A stretch of DNA of 64,000 nt, from assembly GCF_001648595.1 (NCBI RefSeq), contig NZ_LBAW01000006.1:62001-126000 (forward strand), given 5' to 3'. Below the pieces are notes generated by a model. It was not told the DNA's origin, made no database searches, and saw only the letters and a program-made list of their open reading frames with translations. Below, one piece after another: positions 15,794 through 26,974 of this stretch (position 1 is the first letter of the stretch; each line of letters begins with the position of its first letter). Source of the DNA: Legionella bozemanae. GTDB lineage: Bacteria; Pseudomonadota; Gammaproteobacteria; Legionellales; Legionellaceae. Position numbers and translations under genes: made by a program.

Positions 15794-17827
15794 TTACCAG
15801 ATCACACAACGATTTTTATTTACCATAGGACTGTCATTCGGAATATGGAACGCCTCCTGAAATTGGGGAATATTAGCCAAGCTCCCATTTACTCGATATT
15901 GAGCTGGAGGATGCGGATCAGTCGTTACCTGATTACGTAATTGTTGTGGTCGAATGTTCATTGCCCAAACATGTGCTGTCGCTATAAAAAATTGCTGCTC
16001 CGGTGTCAGACCATCAATTGTAGGTGCATTTTTATATGCGTCAGAATGCTGGAAGGCTCTATAAGCAAGAGTGATACCTCCCAAATCAGCAGTTGCCTCT
16101 CCTACAACCAATTTTCCTTGTACATGCAAACCATCATCTACAGTGTATTGTGAAAATTGATTCACAATACACTGTGTTGCTGTCTTGAATTTTTCTAAAT
16201 CACTTGGTGTCCACCAATTTTTTAAATTGCCATGACCATCAAATTGTGCACCTTGATCATCAAACCCATGAGTCATTTCATGCCCCATTACAAAGCCAAT
16301 TGCACCATAATTCAAAGCAGCAGGTGCATTTGGATCAAAAAATGGCGGTTGAAGAATGCCCGCTGGAATATTTAAATTATTCATTGAGGGATCATAATAT
16401 GCATTAATCGTTTGTGGTGTCATGACCCATTCAGTTCTATCTATAGGTTTGCCAATTTTATTAAGATCTCGTTGGGTTAAAAATTCATTGGCTCGAATTA
16501 CATTTAATACGTATGGTCCTCGATTAACTATCAATTTGGAATAATCCCACCACTTGGAAGGGTAACCAACCCGCTCTTCCATCATGTCAAGTTTCTTCAA
16601 TGCAGCCTTACGTGTAGCAGGGGTCATCCATGATAAAGTATTGATGTCTTCACGCAAAACTGCGCGAATATTTTTGAGTATCTCCAAAGCTTGTTTTTTA
16701 TCTTCTGGAGAGAAATAGCGATCCACATACATTTTACCAATGGCAAAACCTAAAGCACCATTTTCTGTACCAACAACCCGTTTCCATCGAGGTAATATTT
16801 TCTCAGCACCAGTCAAGACTGCTACCATTTTAAAATTTTGATCGACAAAAGGTTTAGATAAGTACGAAGCAAAAGCATCAATTAAATGCCAACGCAAATA
16901 TGTTTTCCAATCTTCTAAGGGAACAGTTTTTAATTGTTTATTCATGTCCTTAAAAAAACCGGGCATTGCTAAATTCATACTTTTTATTTGTGCTTGACCC
17001 ATTGCTGAAAAATATGCAGGCCAAGTAAAATTGGGAGTCACTTGGGCAAGTTGAGCTTTATCCATAATATGATATATCGCATGGGGATCACGTTGCTCTA
17101 CTTGAGACAGAGAAACCTTGGCCATTTGTGTTTCTAATTTCATTACTGTATTTGCTTCAGCTGCTGCTTTATCAGGGGAATCACCTAATAACTCAAACAT
17201 TTTGGCGATGTGATTAACATAAGCCTCACGAATTTGTTTAAATTTAGCATCATCTTTTAGATAATAATCACGATCAGGTAAACCTAATCCACCCTGCATG
17301 GCAGCAGCGATCATCTCTTCACTATTTTTAAAATCTTGCATGCTTCCAAAATTAAAGAATACACCCACCCCTATTTGATGCAGATGTGCTATTTCACTTT
17401 GTAAATCCGTTAAATTTTTTAAGTCATTAATACGATCAAATTCAGGCTGTAATGGCTTAATTCCCAGTTGATTGATACTGGTTTCATCCATGCCGCTGTA
17501 ATAAAAATCACCTACTTTTTGTTCTATGCTACCTGGTTTTGCGTTGGTATTTTTTGATGCATTGATTAGCATTTGGTGAATAATATCTTGAACTTTTTCA
17601 TTGATAAGATTAAAGCTTCCCCAGCTTGAATAATCAGGAGGAATTGGGTTGTTTTTTTGCCAGTTACCGACTGCATAAGAATAAAAATTCTTACTCGGTG
17701 AAATACTGGTATCCAACCAATTCAAATGAAGTGCTTGTTCTGTTGTTTTTTGAGGGTCAGTGTTTGCAGAATATATTGCGGAGCTGCATAACAGGGCAAA
17801 AGCAAAAAGGCTACTATTAAGTTTCAT
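15794..17827 (-). CDS. pepO: M13 family zinc metallopeptidase (PepO/neprilysin-like), exported
   Basis: 677 aa. Signal peptide at residues 1-20 (FALLCSSAIYSA). It has the typical M13 two-lobe layout. The substrate-lobe motif NAYYDPSMNNLNIPAGILQPP precedes the zinc site HEMTH at 516-520, followed by GFDDQGAQFD and then GEATADLGGI with the third zinc ligand Glu. Near the end IRPQQLRNQVTTDPHPP leads to RVNGSLANIPQF, and the chain closes with the family's C-terminal C.IW. M13 enzymes cleave short peptides outside the cytoplasm. The physiological substrate is unknown. Upstream (5') neighbour of the 26-aa peptide pair. Confidence 0.92.
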   Translation of the reverse strand: MKLNSSLFAFALLCSSAIYSANTDPQKTTEQALHLNWLDTSISPSKNFYSYAVGNWQKNNPIPPDYSSWGSFNLINEKVQDIIHQMLINASKNTNAKPGSIEQKVGDFYYSGMDETSINQLGIKPLQPEFDRINDLKNLTDLQSEIAHLHQIGVGVFFNFGSMQDFKNSEEMIAAAMQGGLGLPDRDYYLKDDAKFKQIREAYVNHIAKMFELLGDSPDKAAAEANTVMKLETQMAKVSLSQVEQRDPHAIYHIMDKAQLAQVTPNFTWPAYFSAMGQAQIKSMNLAMPGFFKDMNKQLKTVPLEDWKTYLRWHLIDAFASYLSKPFVDQNFKMVAVLTGAEKILPRWKRVVGTENGALGFAIGKMYVDRYFSPEDKKQALEILKNIRAVLREDINTLSWMTPATRKAALKKLDMMEERVGYPSKWWDYSKLIVNRGPYVLNVIRANEFLTQRDLNKIGKPIDRTEWVMTPQTINAYYDPSMNNLNIPAGILQPPFFDPNAPAALNYGAIGFVMGHEMTHGFDDQGAQFDGHGNLKNWWTPSDLEKFKTATQCIVNQFSQYTVDDGLHVQGKLVVGEATADLGGITLAYRAFQHSDAYKNAPTIDGLTPEQQFFIATAHVWAMNIRPQQLRNQVTTDPHPPAQYRVNGSLANIPQFQEAFHIPNDSPMVNKNRCVIW

Positions 17828-18025
17828 GCCACAACTCTCCTTTGCTAATCATTTATGTTAATTCACGAAGAATCTAAATAAACCAAGCAGGCGGAGACAA
17901 AAATCATAACCAGAAATTTGTGCGGCCGGGATATTCCTGGGGCATGATTCGTCTTCACCTTACACTTTTGCACATTTAGCGAAAAGCCATGTGAACAAGA
18001 GACAGGTTACTCCCAGGCTACATTC

Positions 18026-18940
18026 CTACGCTTCGACAGGATAAAACTCAGTTTGCATTGCAGGGAGATATTCTTCTGTATCAAAATAAGTATATTCCCA
18101 AGCGTCTTGTCTTACCATTAATTCACGTAATAATCTGTTATTTAATTCATGTCCTGACTTATAACCTTCGAATGCACCAATCAAACTAGAACCTAACAGA
18201 TACAGATCCCCAATTGCATCCAATACTTTATGAGAAACAAATTCTGATTCAAAGCGAAGCCCATCATCGTTGAGAACACGATAGTCATCAACAACTATGG
18301 CGTTATCCAAGCTTCCCCCTTTTGCCAAATCGCATTCTCTTAATTTTTCATAATCGGAGAGAAATCCAAAGGTACGTGCTCGGCAAACCTCTTTGACATA
18401 AGAAGTTGTAGAAAAGTCAAAACTTACTGTTTGAGGTTTATCATTAAATGCAGGGTGGTCAAAATCAATGGTAAAGGTAATTTTATACCCATTATAAGGA
18501 TAAAATTGAACAAATTTCCCATTATCTTCTACACGAATAGGCTTAAGAATACGTATGTACTTTTTGGGTGCATTTTGCTCACGTATGCCCGCTGATTGAA
18601 TCAGGAAAACAAAAGGAGCCGCGCTACCATCCATAATGGGTAACTCTGGAGCATTTACATCAATGTACGCATTATCAATACCCAACCCTGCCAAAGCAGA
18701 GAGCAAATGCTCCACGGTTGCAATTTTAACGGGCCCATGGTGTAACGTGGTACATAACATAGTGTCCCCCACATTCTCATAAGAAGCGGGTATTTCTACT
18801 ACAGGTGAAAGATCTACTCTTCTAAAAACTATGCCTGTATTCACAGGAGCAGGTCTCAATGTTAAAAGCACTTTTTCACCGGAATGCAATCCAACACCAG
18901 TTGCCTGGATCACCTTTTTAGGAGTTCTTTGTTGTGTCAT
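18026..18940 (-). CDS. lpxC: UDP-3-O-acyl-N-acetylglucosamine deacetylase
   Basis: 304 aa. Zn-dependent, committed step of lipid A synthesis. Seen: [19 protein letters not shown], the zinc ligand His in [28 protein letters not shown], and [14 protein letters not shown] with the remaining His and Asp ligands. The final [12 protein letters not shown] region carries the catalytic His. It is last in the dcw cluster after ftsZ, as in E. coli. The C-terminal tail is a target of FtsH in E. coli; no statement can be made here. Confidence 0.96.
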   Translation of the reverse strand: MTQQRTPKKVIQATGVGLHSGEKVLLTLRPAPVNTGIVFRRVDLSPVVEIPASYENVGDTMLCTTLHHGPVKIATVEHLLSALAGLGIDNAYIDVNAPELPIMDGSAAPFVFLIQSAGIREQNAPKKYIRILKPIRVEDNGKFVQFYPYNGYKITFTIDFDHPAFNDKPQTVSFDFSTTSYVKEVCRARTFGFLSDYEKLRECDLAKGGSLDNAIVVDDYRVLNDDGLRFESEFVSHKVLDAIGDLYLLGSSLIGAFEGYKSGHELNNRLLRELMVRQDAWEYTYFDTEEYLPAMQTEFYPVEA

Positions 18941-19058
18941 TCGGTGCTCACCTTGTTCCTCATCATGTTTTATTTTTTACTTTGCACGCAAAACTTCGTG
19001 ATCGTATCAATATTTTAATATTTAGTCTAATTATTTTTGTATCAAAAATTTAAATTCC

Positions 19059-19086
19059 CCTTCCTCTGCAACTTTGTAGAGGAAGG
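19059..19086 (-). terminator. Terminator after ftsZ
   Basis: A 12-bp stem (one G-T pair, loop of four) starting 11 bp past the ftsZ stop. T-rich sequence follows on the minus strand. It would separate ftsZ from lpxC transcription, at least in part. Confidence 0.65.
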
Positions 19087-19096
19087 AGCAGATTAT

Positions 19097-20287
19097 CTAT
19101 ACCTCTTCTTGTCGGCGTAAAAATGCAGGAATATCAAGATAATCCACATCTGGAATACTCTCACCATTTTGTTTTGTAACAGAGGACATACTGGCTTGAG
19201 CTTGTTTACGAACAAGAGCAGGTCTTTCTAACTGCTGATAATCCAAAGAGCCATCACTACGAGTTGTTTCAATCAAACGTGCTCGATGAGCGTGTTGTGG
19301 TTGTGCTTGCTGATGACGTTGTCTTCCATCCCCAAGACCTGTCACAATAACGGTTACACGCATTTCATCAGTCATTTCTGGATCGATTACTGTTCCTACT
19401 ACTACAGTTGCATCATCAGAAATAAACTCTTTGACGACATCCCCTACTTCCTCAAACTCACCAATTGACATATCAAGGCCGGCGGTAATATTGACGAGGA
19501 TTCCACGAGCACCTGAAAAATTCACATCCTCCAATAAAGGAGAAGCAATTGCAGCTTCAGCAGCTTGACGCGCTCTTTGTTCACCTACAGCGCTACCTGT
19601 ACCCATCATCGCCATACCCATTTCTGACATTACAGTACGCACGTCTGCAAAATCTACGTTGATCAAACCTGGGCGGGTAATTAAATCAGAGATACCTTTA
19701 ACTGCACCCAGTAACACATTATTTGCTGCCTTGAATGCATTAAGAAGACTAATGTTTTTTCCTAAAACGCTGAGTAATTTATTGTTAGGAATTGTGATCA
19801 ATGAATCAACATGTTCTGCTAAACGACGAATTCCTTCCTCAGCTGCTAACGCCCGTTGTTTGCCCTCAAATGAGAATGGCTTGGTAACAACAGCAACGGT
19901 TAGAATGCCTAGTTCTTTGGCAATTTCCGCAAACACAGGCGCAGCACCAGTTCCGGTTCCACCACCCATCCCTGCCGTAATGAACACCATATCCGCACCG
20001 CTTAAGATTTCGCGAATATGGTCTCTGTCTTCTTCTGCTGCTTCACGGCCTATTTGTGGATTTGCACCAGCACCTAAGCCTTTGGTTAGCTCATCACCCA
20101 GTTGAATGTGTATTTTCGCATTTGAGCCTCTTAATGCCTGCGCATCAGTATTAGCACAGATAAATTCAACTCCATCAATATTTTCTGCAACCATATGCTC
20201 GACGGCATTACCACCACCACCGCCAACACCAACTACCTTAATCACTGCATTATTACTATGGTGTTGGCCTTCCATTAATTCAAACAT
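19097..20287 (-). CDS. ftsZ: Cell division GTPase FtsZ
   Basis: 396 aa. The tubulin signature [10 protein letters not shown] lies at residues 108-117; [16 protein letters not shown] at the N-terminus; T7 loop DFADVRTVM. The C-terminal conserved peptide [12 protein letters not shown] binds FtsA and ZipA. It polymerises into the Z-ring. It follows ftsA by 100 bp, a gap that may hold its own promoter. A terminator-like hairpin follows. Confidence 0.98.
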   Translation of the reverse strand: MFELMEGQHHSNNAVIKVVGVGGGGGNAVEHMVAENIDGVEFICANTDAQALRGSNAKIHIQLGDELTKGLGAGANPQIGREAAEEDRDHIREILSGADMVFITAGMGGGTGTGAAPVFAEIAKELGILTVAVVTKPFSFEGKQRALAAEEGIRRLAEHVDSLITIPNNKLLSVLGKNISLLNAFKAANNVLLGAVKGISDLITRPGLINVDFADVRTVMSEMGMAMMGTGSAVGEQRARQAAEAAIASPLLEDVNFSGARGILVNITAGLDMSIGEFEEVGDVVKEFISDDATVVVGTVIDPEMTDEMRVTVIVTGLGDGRQRHQQAQPQHAHRARLIETTRSDGSLDYQQLERPALVRKQAQASMSSVTKQNGESIPDVDYLDIPAFLRRQEEV

Positions 20288-20387
20288 AACCCTGCTCCCC
20301 TCATATGTTTAATCTTTTAAAAAAAACCGGCAGTAAACTTTTAGTCGAATCGATTACCAGTTTTCATTTTTAAACGTTGTTTGTAAC

Positions 20388-21626
20388 CTAAAAATTACCT
20401 TGGAACCATTCTTTCATACGTGCCCACAAACTCTGGGTATTATCATTCATTTTAGGTACATTGTAGTTTGATTCATACTGTTGTTGATAACCTTGCAACA
20501 ATAATCCTACGCCTGTAGCAAATGAAGGATTTTCAGTTGCTTCAGCCAATCCAGAAACATGATGAGCACAACCTTTTCTTACTGGCATTTCAAAGCAAAG
20601 TTCTGCAAGTTCAATACCTCCTCTCACATTGGCAGCACCACCAGTCAGAACAATGCCTGCAGCCATTCTATCCTCAAATCCGCTGCGTCGTAATTCGTTA
20701 CGCACTAAAGTAAATAGCTCTTCATATCGCGCCGCGACCACATCTGATAAGGCTTTAGCTGATATTTTTCTTCCTGGTCTATCATTAACACTGGTCACTT
20801 CCAGCATCTGATCTGAATTGGCTAATTCGGTTAATGCTACCGCATGATTCAGTTTAATGGATTCTGCCGCTTTTGTAGGTGTGCGTAAAGCCATAGCGAT
20901 GTCATTGGTCACTTGATCTCCTGCAATAGGAATTACGGCTGTATGCTGAATTGCACCTTCACAAAATATCGCAATATCTGTGGTTCCACCGCCAATATCA
21001 ATTAGGCAAACACCCAGATCTTTCTCATCTTCGGTCAAAACTGCATGACTTGAAGCGAGTTGTTCAAGAATGATGTCATTGACTTCTAAACCGCAGCGAC
21101 GTACACATTTAACTATATTTTGTGCAGCACTTACTGAACCGGTGACAATATGTACACGCGACTCAAGCCGTACTCCGGCCATTCCTATAGGTTCACGAAT
21201 GCTACCTTGTTGATCGATGATAAATTCCTGAGGTAAAACATGCAGAATTTTTTGATCAGCAGGAATTGCTACTGCTTTTGCAGCATCAATTACACGTTCT
21301 ACATCAGCCTGCGAAACTTCTTTATCGCGAATGGCAACAATACCATGTGAATTTAAGCTGCGAATATGACTACCAGCAATGCCTGCATAAACAGTTCTTA
21401 CCTCACATCCAGCCATAAGCTCAGCTTCCTGAACAGCGCGTTGGATAGAGTTCACGGTGGCCTCTATATCAACCACAACACCGCGTTTTAAACCACGAGA
21501 GGGATGACGACCTATTCCGATAATTTCTATTGCACCGTCAGAGGTAACTTCTCCAATTAATGCAATTACTTTTGAAGTTCCTATATCCAATCCAGTGATA
21601 ATATCTTTTTCTATTTTTTTTGCCAT
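20388..21626 (-). CDS. ftsA: Cell division protein FtsA
   Basis: 412 aa from MAKKIEKDIITGLDIGTSK. An upstream in-frame Met at 21650 lies inside ftsQ and is unlikely: the ftsQ stop and ftsA start share one base (TAATG). Actin-like ATPase motifs: LDIGTSKVIALIGE, CLIDIGGGTTDIAIF, IVLTGGAANVRGG. The terminal amphipathic helix LWARMKEWFQ tethers it to the membrane. It anchors FtsZ. Confidence 0.96.
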   Translation of the reverse strand: MAKKIEKDIITGLDIGTSKVIALIGEVTSDGAIEIIGIGRHPSRGLKRGVVVDIEATVNSIQRAVQEAELMAGCEVRTVYAGIAGSHIRSLNSHGIVAIRDKEVSQADVERVIDAAKAVAIPADQKILHVLPQEFIIDQQGSIREPIGMAGVRLESRVHIVTGSVSAAQNIVKCVRRCGLEVNDIILEQLASSHAVLTEDEKDLGVCLIDIGGGTTDIAIFCEGAIQHTAVIPIAGDQVTNDIAMALRTPTKAAESIKLNHAVALTELANSDQMLEVTSVNDRPGRKISAKALSDVVAARYEELFTLVRNELRRSGFEDRMAAGIVLTGGAANVRGGIELAELCFEMPVRKGCAHHVSGLAEATENPSFATGVGLLLQGYQQQYESNYNVPKMNDNTQSLWARMKEWFQGNF

Positions 21627-22357
21627 TATCGTTCCGTTTGTTGTTTCCACTGCACCGCCATACCACGTGGATAACGCAGGTCCACGCTAGACAATTGCTC
21701 AATTTTCTCTGCAAATACTGCAGGATATGCTTTACAAAAACGCAGCAATCGTTCTTCTAACTCTTTCTTTCCTAAATATATTTTTATACCATTGCCTAAA
21801 AGTAATACCCAAGATTGGTTTTCTCTTAGATACAGTCCAGTGGCGTTTAAACCATACATTGATAATATCTTACTCAATTTTTCGTAAACTTGTAAGACTT
21901 CCGCTTGTTGAGATAGTGGTCCTTTTAATCGCGGTAAGTTTAGACCTTCTGGAACAGCACCTTCATTAAATAATCTGCCATCCTCAGTCATCAGAGCATT
22001 ATCCCAAATCGCAACTGGTTTTTTTTCAACGAGCCTTATTTTCAAGGTATCTGGCCAAACCCGCTCCACAGTAGCCGTGTCGATCCAGCTCAGCTCATTT
22101 AATTCACTCTCTAATGCCCTTACCGATAAAGTAAAAAAGCTATTACTCAAGTATTTTGATAATACACTTTCCAATTCCTTATGGGTCACATGCTCATAAT
22201 TTGCAGCAACTTTAATTGTGGTGACAGGAAACCGCCCCGCATCGGACACATAATAATAGCCTAATCGACAAGCTAAAAATATGGCGCTTAAACTTAATAC
22301 CAATAACCAACAGATATATCGCAAATTCCCGGAATCAACATCCCTATTTTTATTCAT
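21626..22357 (-). CDS. ftsQ: Cell division protein FtsQ
   Basis: 243 aa from MNKNRDVDSG, which starts just after the ddlB stop. An earlier in-frame Met at 22396 would overlap ddlB by 34 bp. One transmembrane helix (about 13-34), then a POTRA domain (FPVTTIKVAANYEHVTHKEL) and the beta domain (WIDTATVERVWPDTLKIRLVEKKPVAIW). Bitopic divisome scaffold that recruits FtsB/L. The ftsA start overlaps its stop. Confidence 0.92.
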   Translation of the reverse strand: MNKNRDVDSGNLRYICWLLVLSLSAIFLACRLGYYYVSDAGRFPVTTIKVAANYEHVTHKELESVLSKYLSNSFFTLSVRALESELNELSWIDTATVERVWPDTLKIRLVEKKPVAIWDNALMTEDGRLFNEGAVPEGLNLPRLKGPLSQQAEVLQVYEKLSKILSMYGLNATGLYLRENQSWVLLLGNGIKIYLGKKELEERLLRFCKAYPAVFAEKIEQLSSVDLRYPRGMAVQWKQQTER

Positions 22358-22362
22358 GGTGT

Positions 22363-23457
22363 TCACAGATAATTGGTTACTAAATGTCGCCGGCAATTCT
22401 GATGTACCGTCGCAATACGGATCAACTCGTCCAGTAATTCAGGATAAGATAAACCACTTGCCTGCCATAATTTGGGATACATACTAATCGAAGTAAAACC
22501 AGGCAAAGTATTTACCTCATTAAAGTAAATCGTTTCGGTTTTGTCATTAACAAAAAAGTCAACACGTGCCATACCCTTGCATTTTAATCGGATAAAAATA
22601 TCTGCAGCAGCCTTTTTTAATTGCTCATACAAAGTCTGACTTAAAGGAGCGGGTATAATCAGATCTGTTTGTCCACTCTCTAGGTATTTTGCTGAATAAG
22701 AATAAAAACCATCAGGATGATTAACGTGTATTTCACCAGCAATGCTGACTCTTGGCTCTCCAGCAGGTACAACACCCTCCAATACTGACAACTCAATTTC
22801 TCGTCCAGGAATAAATGATTCAATCAAAATCTCTTCGTCATAACGTAACGCATCATCGACTGCTACTAACAATTCAGCCATATTTTTTGCTTTATGTATG
22901 CCTACACTGGAACCCATTGCACAAGGTTTAACAAATAAAGGCCAGCCAAATTCTTCTGCAACTTCTTGGCAAAAACGTTGTCTTTCAGTTGCCGGGGTAT
23001 GCCATGACAAAAGCTTGTAGTTCGCTGATTTTAAACCATCGACGCACACGATGCGTCTTGCCATATCTTTATCCATTCCAATAGAGGACGAAAGTACATC
23101 ACAACCAACATACGCAACACCTGATAATTCCAGCATTCCTTGCAAACATCCATCTTCATATAAAGGACCGTGGACTACGGGAAAAACCACATCAGCATCA
23201 ACAGATAAACGTCCATCAATAAATAAACTCGCCATCGGTTTTGAATGTTCTGTGACTACTGGAAGTTTTTCTTTGTAAGCGAGTAAATCCTGATATTGGT
23301 GAAGATGAAATAATCCATCTTTATCCATTGCTACAGGGATAATGTTATATTGTTTCGCATCTAAATGTGCAAGAACAGAAGCAGCTGAAATTAATGAAAT
23401 TTCATGTTCTCCTGATTTTCCACCATAAAGCAGAACTAGATTGAGAAGCTTGGACAT
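22363..23457 (-). CDS. ddlB: D-alanine--D-alanine ligase
   Basis: 364 aa ATP-grasp enzyme making the D-Ala-D-Ala dipeptide. Seen: [73 protein letters not shown] and [20 protein letters not shown] and the long form place it in the VanA/Ddl-like group. Its ATG overlaps the murB stop by one base. Confidence 0.95.
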   Translation of the reverse strand: MSKLLNLVLLYGGKSGEHEISLISAASVLAHLDAKQYNIIPVAMDKDGLFHLHQYQDLLAYKEKLPVVTEHSKPMASLFIDGRLSVDADVVFPVVHGPLYEDGCLQGMLELSGVAYVGCDVLSSSIGMDKDMARRIVCVDGLKSANYKLLSWHTPATERQRFCQEVAEEFGWPLFVKPCAMGSSVGIHKAKNMAELLVAVDDALRYDEEILIESFIPGREIELSVLEGVVPAGEPRVSIAGEIHVNHPDGFYSYSAKYLESGQTDLIIPAPLSQTLYEQLKKAAADIFIRLKCKGMARVDFFVNDKTETIYFNEVNTLPGFTSISMYPKLWQASGLSYPELLDELIRIATVHQNCRRHLVTNYL

Positions 23458-24368
23458 TAACGGTCTCCGATTATATGAACTTCGCGCATCAACTCAATTG
23501 TTGTCTGCTCACGAACTTTAGTTTGTACTAAATGTATCAATGCTTCAATATCTGCAGCAGTTGCTGAGCCTTGATGATTGATAATAAAATTAGCATGCTT
23601 CTGAGAAACCATTGCACCTCCGATATTGAAACCTTTTAATCCACAAGATTCAATAAGCCGAGCTGCAAAATTTCCTGGAGGATTTCGAAACACTGACCCA
23701 CAATTGTATTCATTCGTTGGTTGTGTATTTGCCCGATGAGCCAGCAACTCTTTTATTACCTGTAATGACGTTTCTTTATCGCCGGGATTTAGTTTAAAGG
23801 TGGCTGAAATAAACCACTCATTAGGAGGTCCCGAAACATGTCGATACGCTACCTCATATTCCTCAGGTTTACGAATTCTTATTTCACCATTGCGAGTCAT
23901 GGTCTGCAGTTCGACTACAAACTGCCAGGTTTCACCACCATGACAACCGGCATTCATTCGCAATGCTCCTCCCATGGTTCCTGGGATTCCAGCCCAAAAC
24001 TCACCACCAGACAAATTATTGCGTGCACAAAAACGAGCCATACTCGCACAAGATACCCCAGCTTCGACTTTAACAGTCTGCATGTCTAAGAGAGTCATTT
24101 CTTTTAGGCATCCTTGAGTAAGAATCACGGTTCCTGAAAATCCATTATCGCGAATCAAAGAATTGGAGCCCAATCCCAACCACAATAAAGATTCTGTTTC
24201 AGGCAGCTGACGAAGAAATAAAGCAAGATCAGGGATATTTTTGGGCTTATATAGTCTGGCAGCAGGCCCTCCGACACGCCAGGTTGTATATTCCGCCAAA
24301 GGCTCGTTATAGAGCAAACTGCCTTGAAGTTCAGCTACAAGACCACAATCGTTCTCAGTTGGACTCAT
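23457..24368 (-). CDS. murB: UDP-N-acetylenolpyruvoylglucosamine reductase
   Basis: 303 aa, type II (short) MurB. FAD-dependent reduction to UDP-MurNAc. Seen: [82 protein letters not shown]. The catalytic Ser in NCGSVFRNP is present. It is 7 bp after murC. Confidence 0.96.
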   Translation of the reverse strand: MSPTENDCGLVAELQGSLLYNEPLAEYTTWRVGGPAARLYKPKNIPDLALFLRQLPETESLLWLGLGSNSLIRDNGFSGTVILTQGCLKEMTLLDMQTVKVEAGVSCASMARFCARNNLSGGEFWAGIPGTMGGALRMNAGCHGGETWQFVVELQTMTRNGEIRIRKPEEYEVAYRHVSGPPNEWFISATFKLNPGDKETSLQVIKELLAHRANTQPTNEYNCGSVFRNPPGNFAARLIESCGLKGFNIGGAMVSQKHANFIINHQGSATAADIEALIHLVQTKVREQTTIELMREVHIIGDR

Positions 24369-24375
24369 GTTGCCC

Positions 24376-25785
24376 TCACATTTCTTTCATCAGGTTCACA
24401 GCAATTTGACCAATACTCCCGGCACCTTGCATCAAAATCACATCGCCATCTTTAATCAACTGATTCAACTTTGCTTTAAGCGATTGTTCGTTTACAAGGG
24501 TTACTTTCTTATCTTTATCTCTAATTTTTTGCGCCAGACTCTCACTGGTTATCCCTGGAATTTCAGGTTCTCCTGCAGAGTAAATATCAAACAAAAACAA
24601 TTCATCGGCAAGACTTAACACATCAACAAATTGATCTTGTAAGGATTGGGTTCTTGTATATCGATGCGGTTGAAAGACGTGGACAAGACGTTTATTTGGC
24701 CAAACATGGCGAAACGCATCGATGGTTGAGAGAATTTCCTGAGGATGATGCCCGTAATCATCGACAATAAGAGCCGAACCATGCTCAAATTGTTTCTCGC
24801 CCAACATTTGAAAGCGACGACCTACCCCTTGGAATTTTGCCAAGGCACGTATAATCGAAGCATCATCTACACCTAATTGTGTCGCAATCGCAATAGAAGC
24901 CAGAGCATTTAACACATTGTGACGGCCTGGGTATTGAAATTGAATGTTTAATGAGGAATACGGTACGGGACGTACTACCGTAAATTCACTAATTAGTTCA
25001 TTTTGCGTCCAATTAGTTGCCCGGTAATGAGCCTCCTCCGCAAACCCGTAAGTTAATGTAGGTCTTTCAATCGCTGGCAGGATCTTGCGCACCTCTGAGT
25101 CATCAATACATACCACTGCCAAACCATAAAAAGGCAAATGGTGTAAAAACTCAAGAAAAGTTGTTCTTAATTTATCAAAATCATTCTCATAGTTATCCAT
25201 ATGATCTGCATCAATATTGGTCACTATAGCCATCATAGGTTTTAAGAATAAAAATGACGCATCACTTTCATCAGCCTCAACAACAAAATAAGGGGATTGG
25301 CCAAGTTGGGCATTAACACCCAAACTATTCAATTTACCGCCGATCACAAAACTTGGATCTAACCCCCCTTCAGCCAAAAGACTACTTACCAGACTTGTTG
25401 TTGTCGTTTTACCATGGGTCCCAGCTACGGCAATGCCATGACGAAAGCGCATGAGTTCAGCAAGCATCGCTGCTCGTGGAATTACTGGAATCATTTGTTC
25501 GCGAGCAGCCACAATTTCGGGATTATTCATACCAACTGCTGAAGAACGAACTACAACATCAGCACCTTTTATATGTTCTGCTTTATGTCCCATATAAACA
25601 GGGATTCCTAAAGATTTTAACCTTTGTACCGTACTGCCTTCACCTAAATCAGAACCTGTAATACGGTACCCTTGGTAGTGTAATACTTCAGCAATACCAC
25701 ACATGCCTACACCACCAATTCCAACAAAATGTATTTGTTCTACACAGCCCATCCTTGAAGATATAAATTGTCCTGAATTACCCAC
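24376..25785 (-). CDS. murC: UDP-N-acetylmuramate--L-alanine ligase
   Basis: 469 aa. A GTG start at 25785 is chosen because AAGGGGG lies just upstream; an ATG 11 codons later (MGCVEQIHFVG) is the alternative. Mur ligase motifs: HFVGIGGVGMCGIAEVL, VAGTHGKTTTTSLVSSLL (P-loop), VEADESDASF, NIDADHMDNY, PGRHNVLNALASIA and VDDYGHHPQEI. Adds the first amino acid of the stem peptide. Confidence 0.96.
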   Translation of the reverse strand: MGNSGQFISSRMGCVEQIHFVGIGGVGMCGIAEVLHYQGYRITGSDLGEGSTVQRLKSLGIPVYMGHKAEHIKGADVVVRSSAVGMNNPEIVAAREQMIPVIPRAAMLAELMRFRHGIAVAGTHGKTTTTSLVSSLLAEGGLDPSFVIGGKLNSLGVNAQLGQSPYFVVEADESDASFLFLKPMMAIVTNIDADHMDNYENDFDKLRTTFLEFLHHLPFYGLAVVCIDDSEVRKILPAIERPTLTYGFAEEAHYRATNWTQNELISEFTVVRPVPYSSLNIQFQYPGRHNVLNALASIAIATQLGVDDASIIRALAKFQGVGRRFQMLGEKQFEHGSALIVDDYGHHPQEILSTIDAFRHVWPNKRLVHVFQPHRYTRTQSLQDQFVDVLSLADELFLFDIYSAGEPEIPGITSESLAQKIRDKDKKVTLVNEQSLKAKLNQLIKDGDVILMQGAGSIGQIAVNLMKEM

Positions 25786-25795
25786 AAATGCCCCC

Positions 25796-26971
25796 TTATG
25801 CTGACAGAGGCCCTAATCCCAGAGCCTGCCAACGATTTTCATGATCAATGCGCAATAATAACGCAATTACAACACAATTGATAACCATACTTGCGCCACC
25901 ATAACTCATTAAAGGTAAAGTTAATCCTTTTGTCGGTAATAAACCCGAGTTAACCCCCATGTTTATAGCAGCTTGTAATCCCAACCAAAATGTCAAACCA
26001 TAAGCAGTATATGAGGCAAATAGCCTCTCTTGTGTATAAGCATTATACGCAATAATCAAGCCTCTAATAACCAATATACTGTATAGAGTCATGACCATTA
26101 AAATACCTACCAGACCTAATTCTTCTGCCAATACAGCAAATAAAAAGTCAGTATGAGCTTCTGGTAAATAGAGCAATTTCTGAATACTTTCTCCCAAACC
26201 TGACCCAAACCATCCTCCTCGACCAAATGCAATCAAGGATTGAGTCAGCTGATATCCACTATTATACTGATCAGCCCATGGATCTAAAAATGCAGTCAAA
26301 CGGGCAACCCGATAAGGGGATGAAACCGCCAAAAAGGCCAGCGCGCCCATGACTACAATCATTAATCCTATATAATAGCGTAATTTTACACCAGCTAAAA
26401 ACAGCATGGCCATAACAGTACCTGAAATCACTACCGTAGCCCCAAAATCGGGCTCAAGTAATAACAAAAAGGATACAACGCCTAAAATCACCATAGGCTT
26501 AATAAAGCCCAAAATACTATTGCTAACCGCCTCTTGTTGACGTACCAAATAACCCGAAAGATAAAAAATCATCGTGAGCTTGGCCAATTCAGATACTTGG
26601 ATACCTATTGGCCCCAAGGCTAACCATCGCCGGCTTCCATTGACTGCCCGACCTATTCCTGGAATTAATACAATAAGCAACATCAACACACAAATTAACA
26701 ACATCGGCATACTGATACGCTGCCAAATACTGCTATCTGTCCTGATCACAACAAGGGCAATCATTAAACCTGCAAATAAATAACATGCTTGACGAATTAA
26801 GAAATGAAATGGTTGGTGAAAGTATTTGGTAGAGATCATGACCGAACTTGAAGCCACCATCATTAGTCCGATAATAAGCAAACCGATGACCACACTAATT
26901 AACCATTTATCATAAAGGGAAATAGGTCTGCTGACAGGTTTGCCCCTTTGATTCACATGTCTTGGCCGCAT
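25796..26971 (-). CDS. ftsW: Lipid II polymerase FtsW (SEDS family)
   Basis: 391 aa with about ten transmembrane helices. SEDS signatures: GPIGIQVSELAKLTMIFYLS (the catalytic Asp/Glu loop region lies further on), FLLLLEPDFGATVVI, LIAFGRGGWFGSGLGESIQK, LPEAHTDFLFAVLAEELGL and LPLMSYGGASM. Septal peptidoglycan polymerase. In E. coli murG lies between ftsW and murC; here they are 10 bp apart. Confidence 0.95.
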   Translation of the reverse strand: MRPRHVNQRGKPVSRPISLYDKWLISVVIGLLIIGLMMVASSSVMISTKYFHQPFHFLIRQACYLFAGLMIALVVIRTDSSIWQRISMPMLLICVLMLLIVLIPGIGRAVNGSRRWLALGPIGIQVSELAKLTMIFYLSGYLVRQQEAVSNSILGFIKPMVILGVVSFLLLLEPDFGATVVISGTVMAMLFLAGVKLRYYIGLMIVVMGALAFLAVSSPYRVARLTAFLDPWADQYNSGYQLTQSLIAFGRGGWFGSGLGESIQKLLYLPEAHTDFLFAVLAEELGLVGILMVMTLYSILVIRGLIIAYNAYTQERLFASYTAYGLTFWLGLQAAINMGVNSGLLPTKGLTLPLMSYGGASMVINCVVIALLLRIDHENRWQALGLGPLSA

Positions 26972-26974
26972 CGT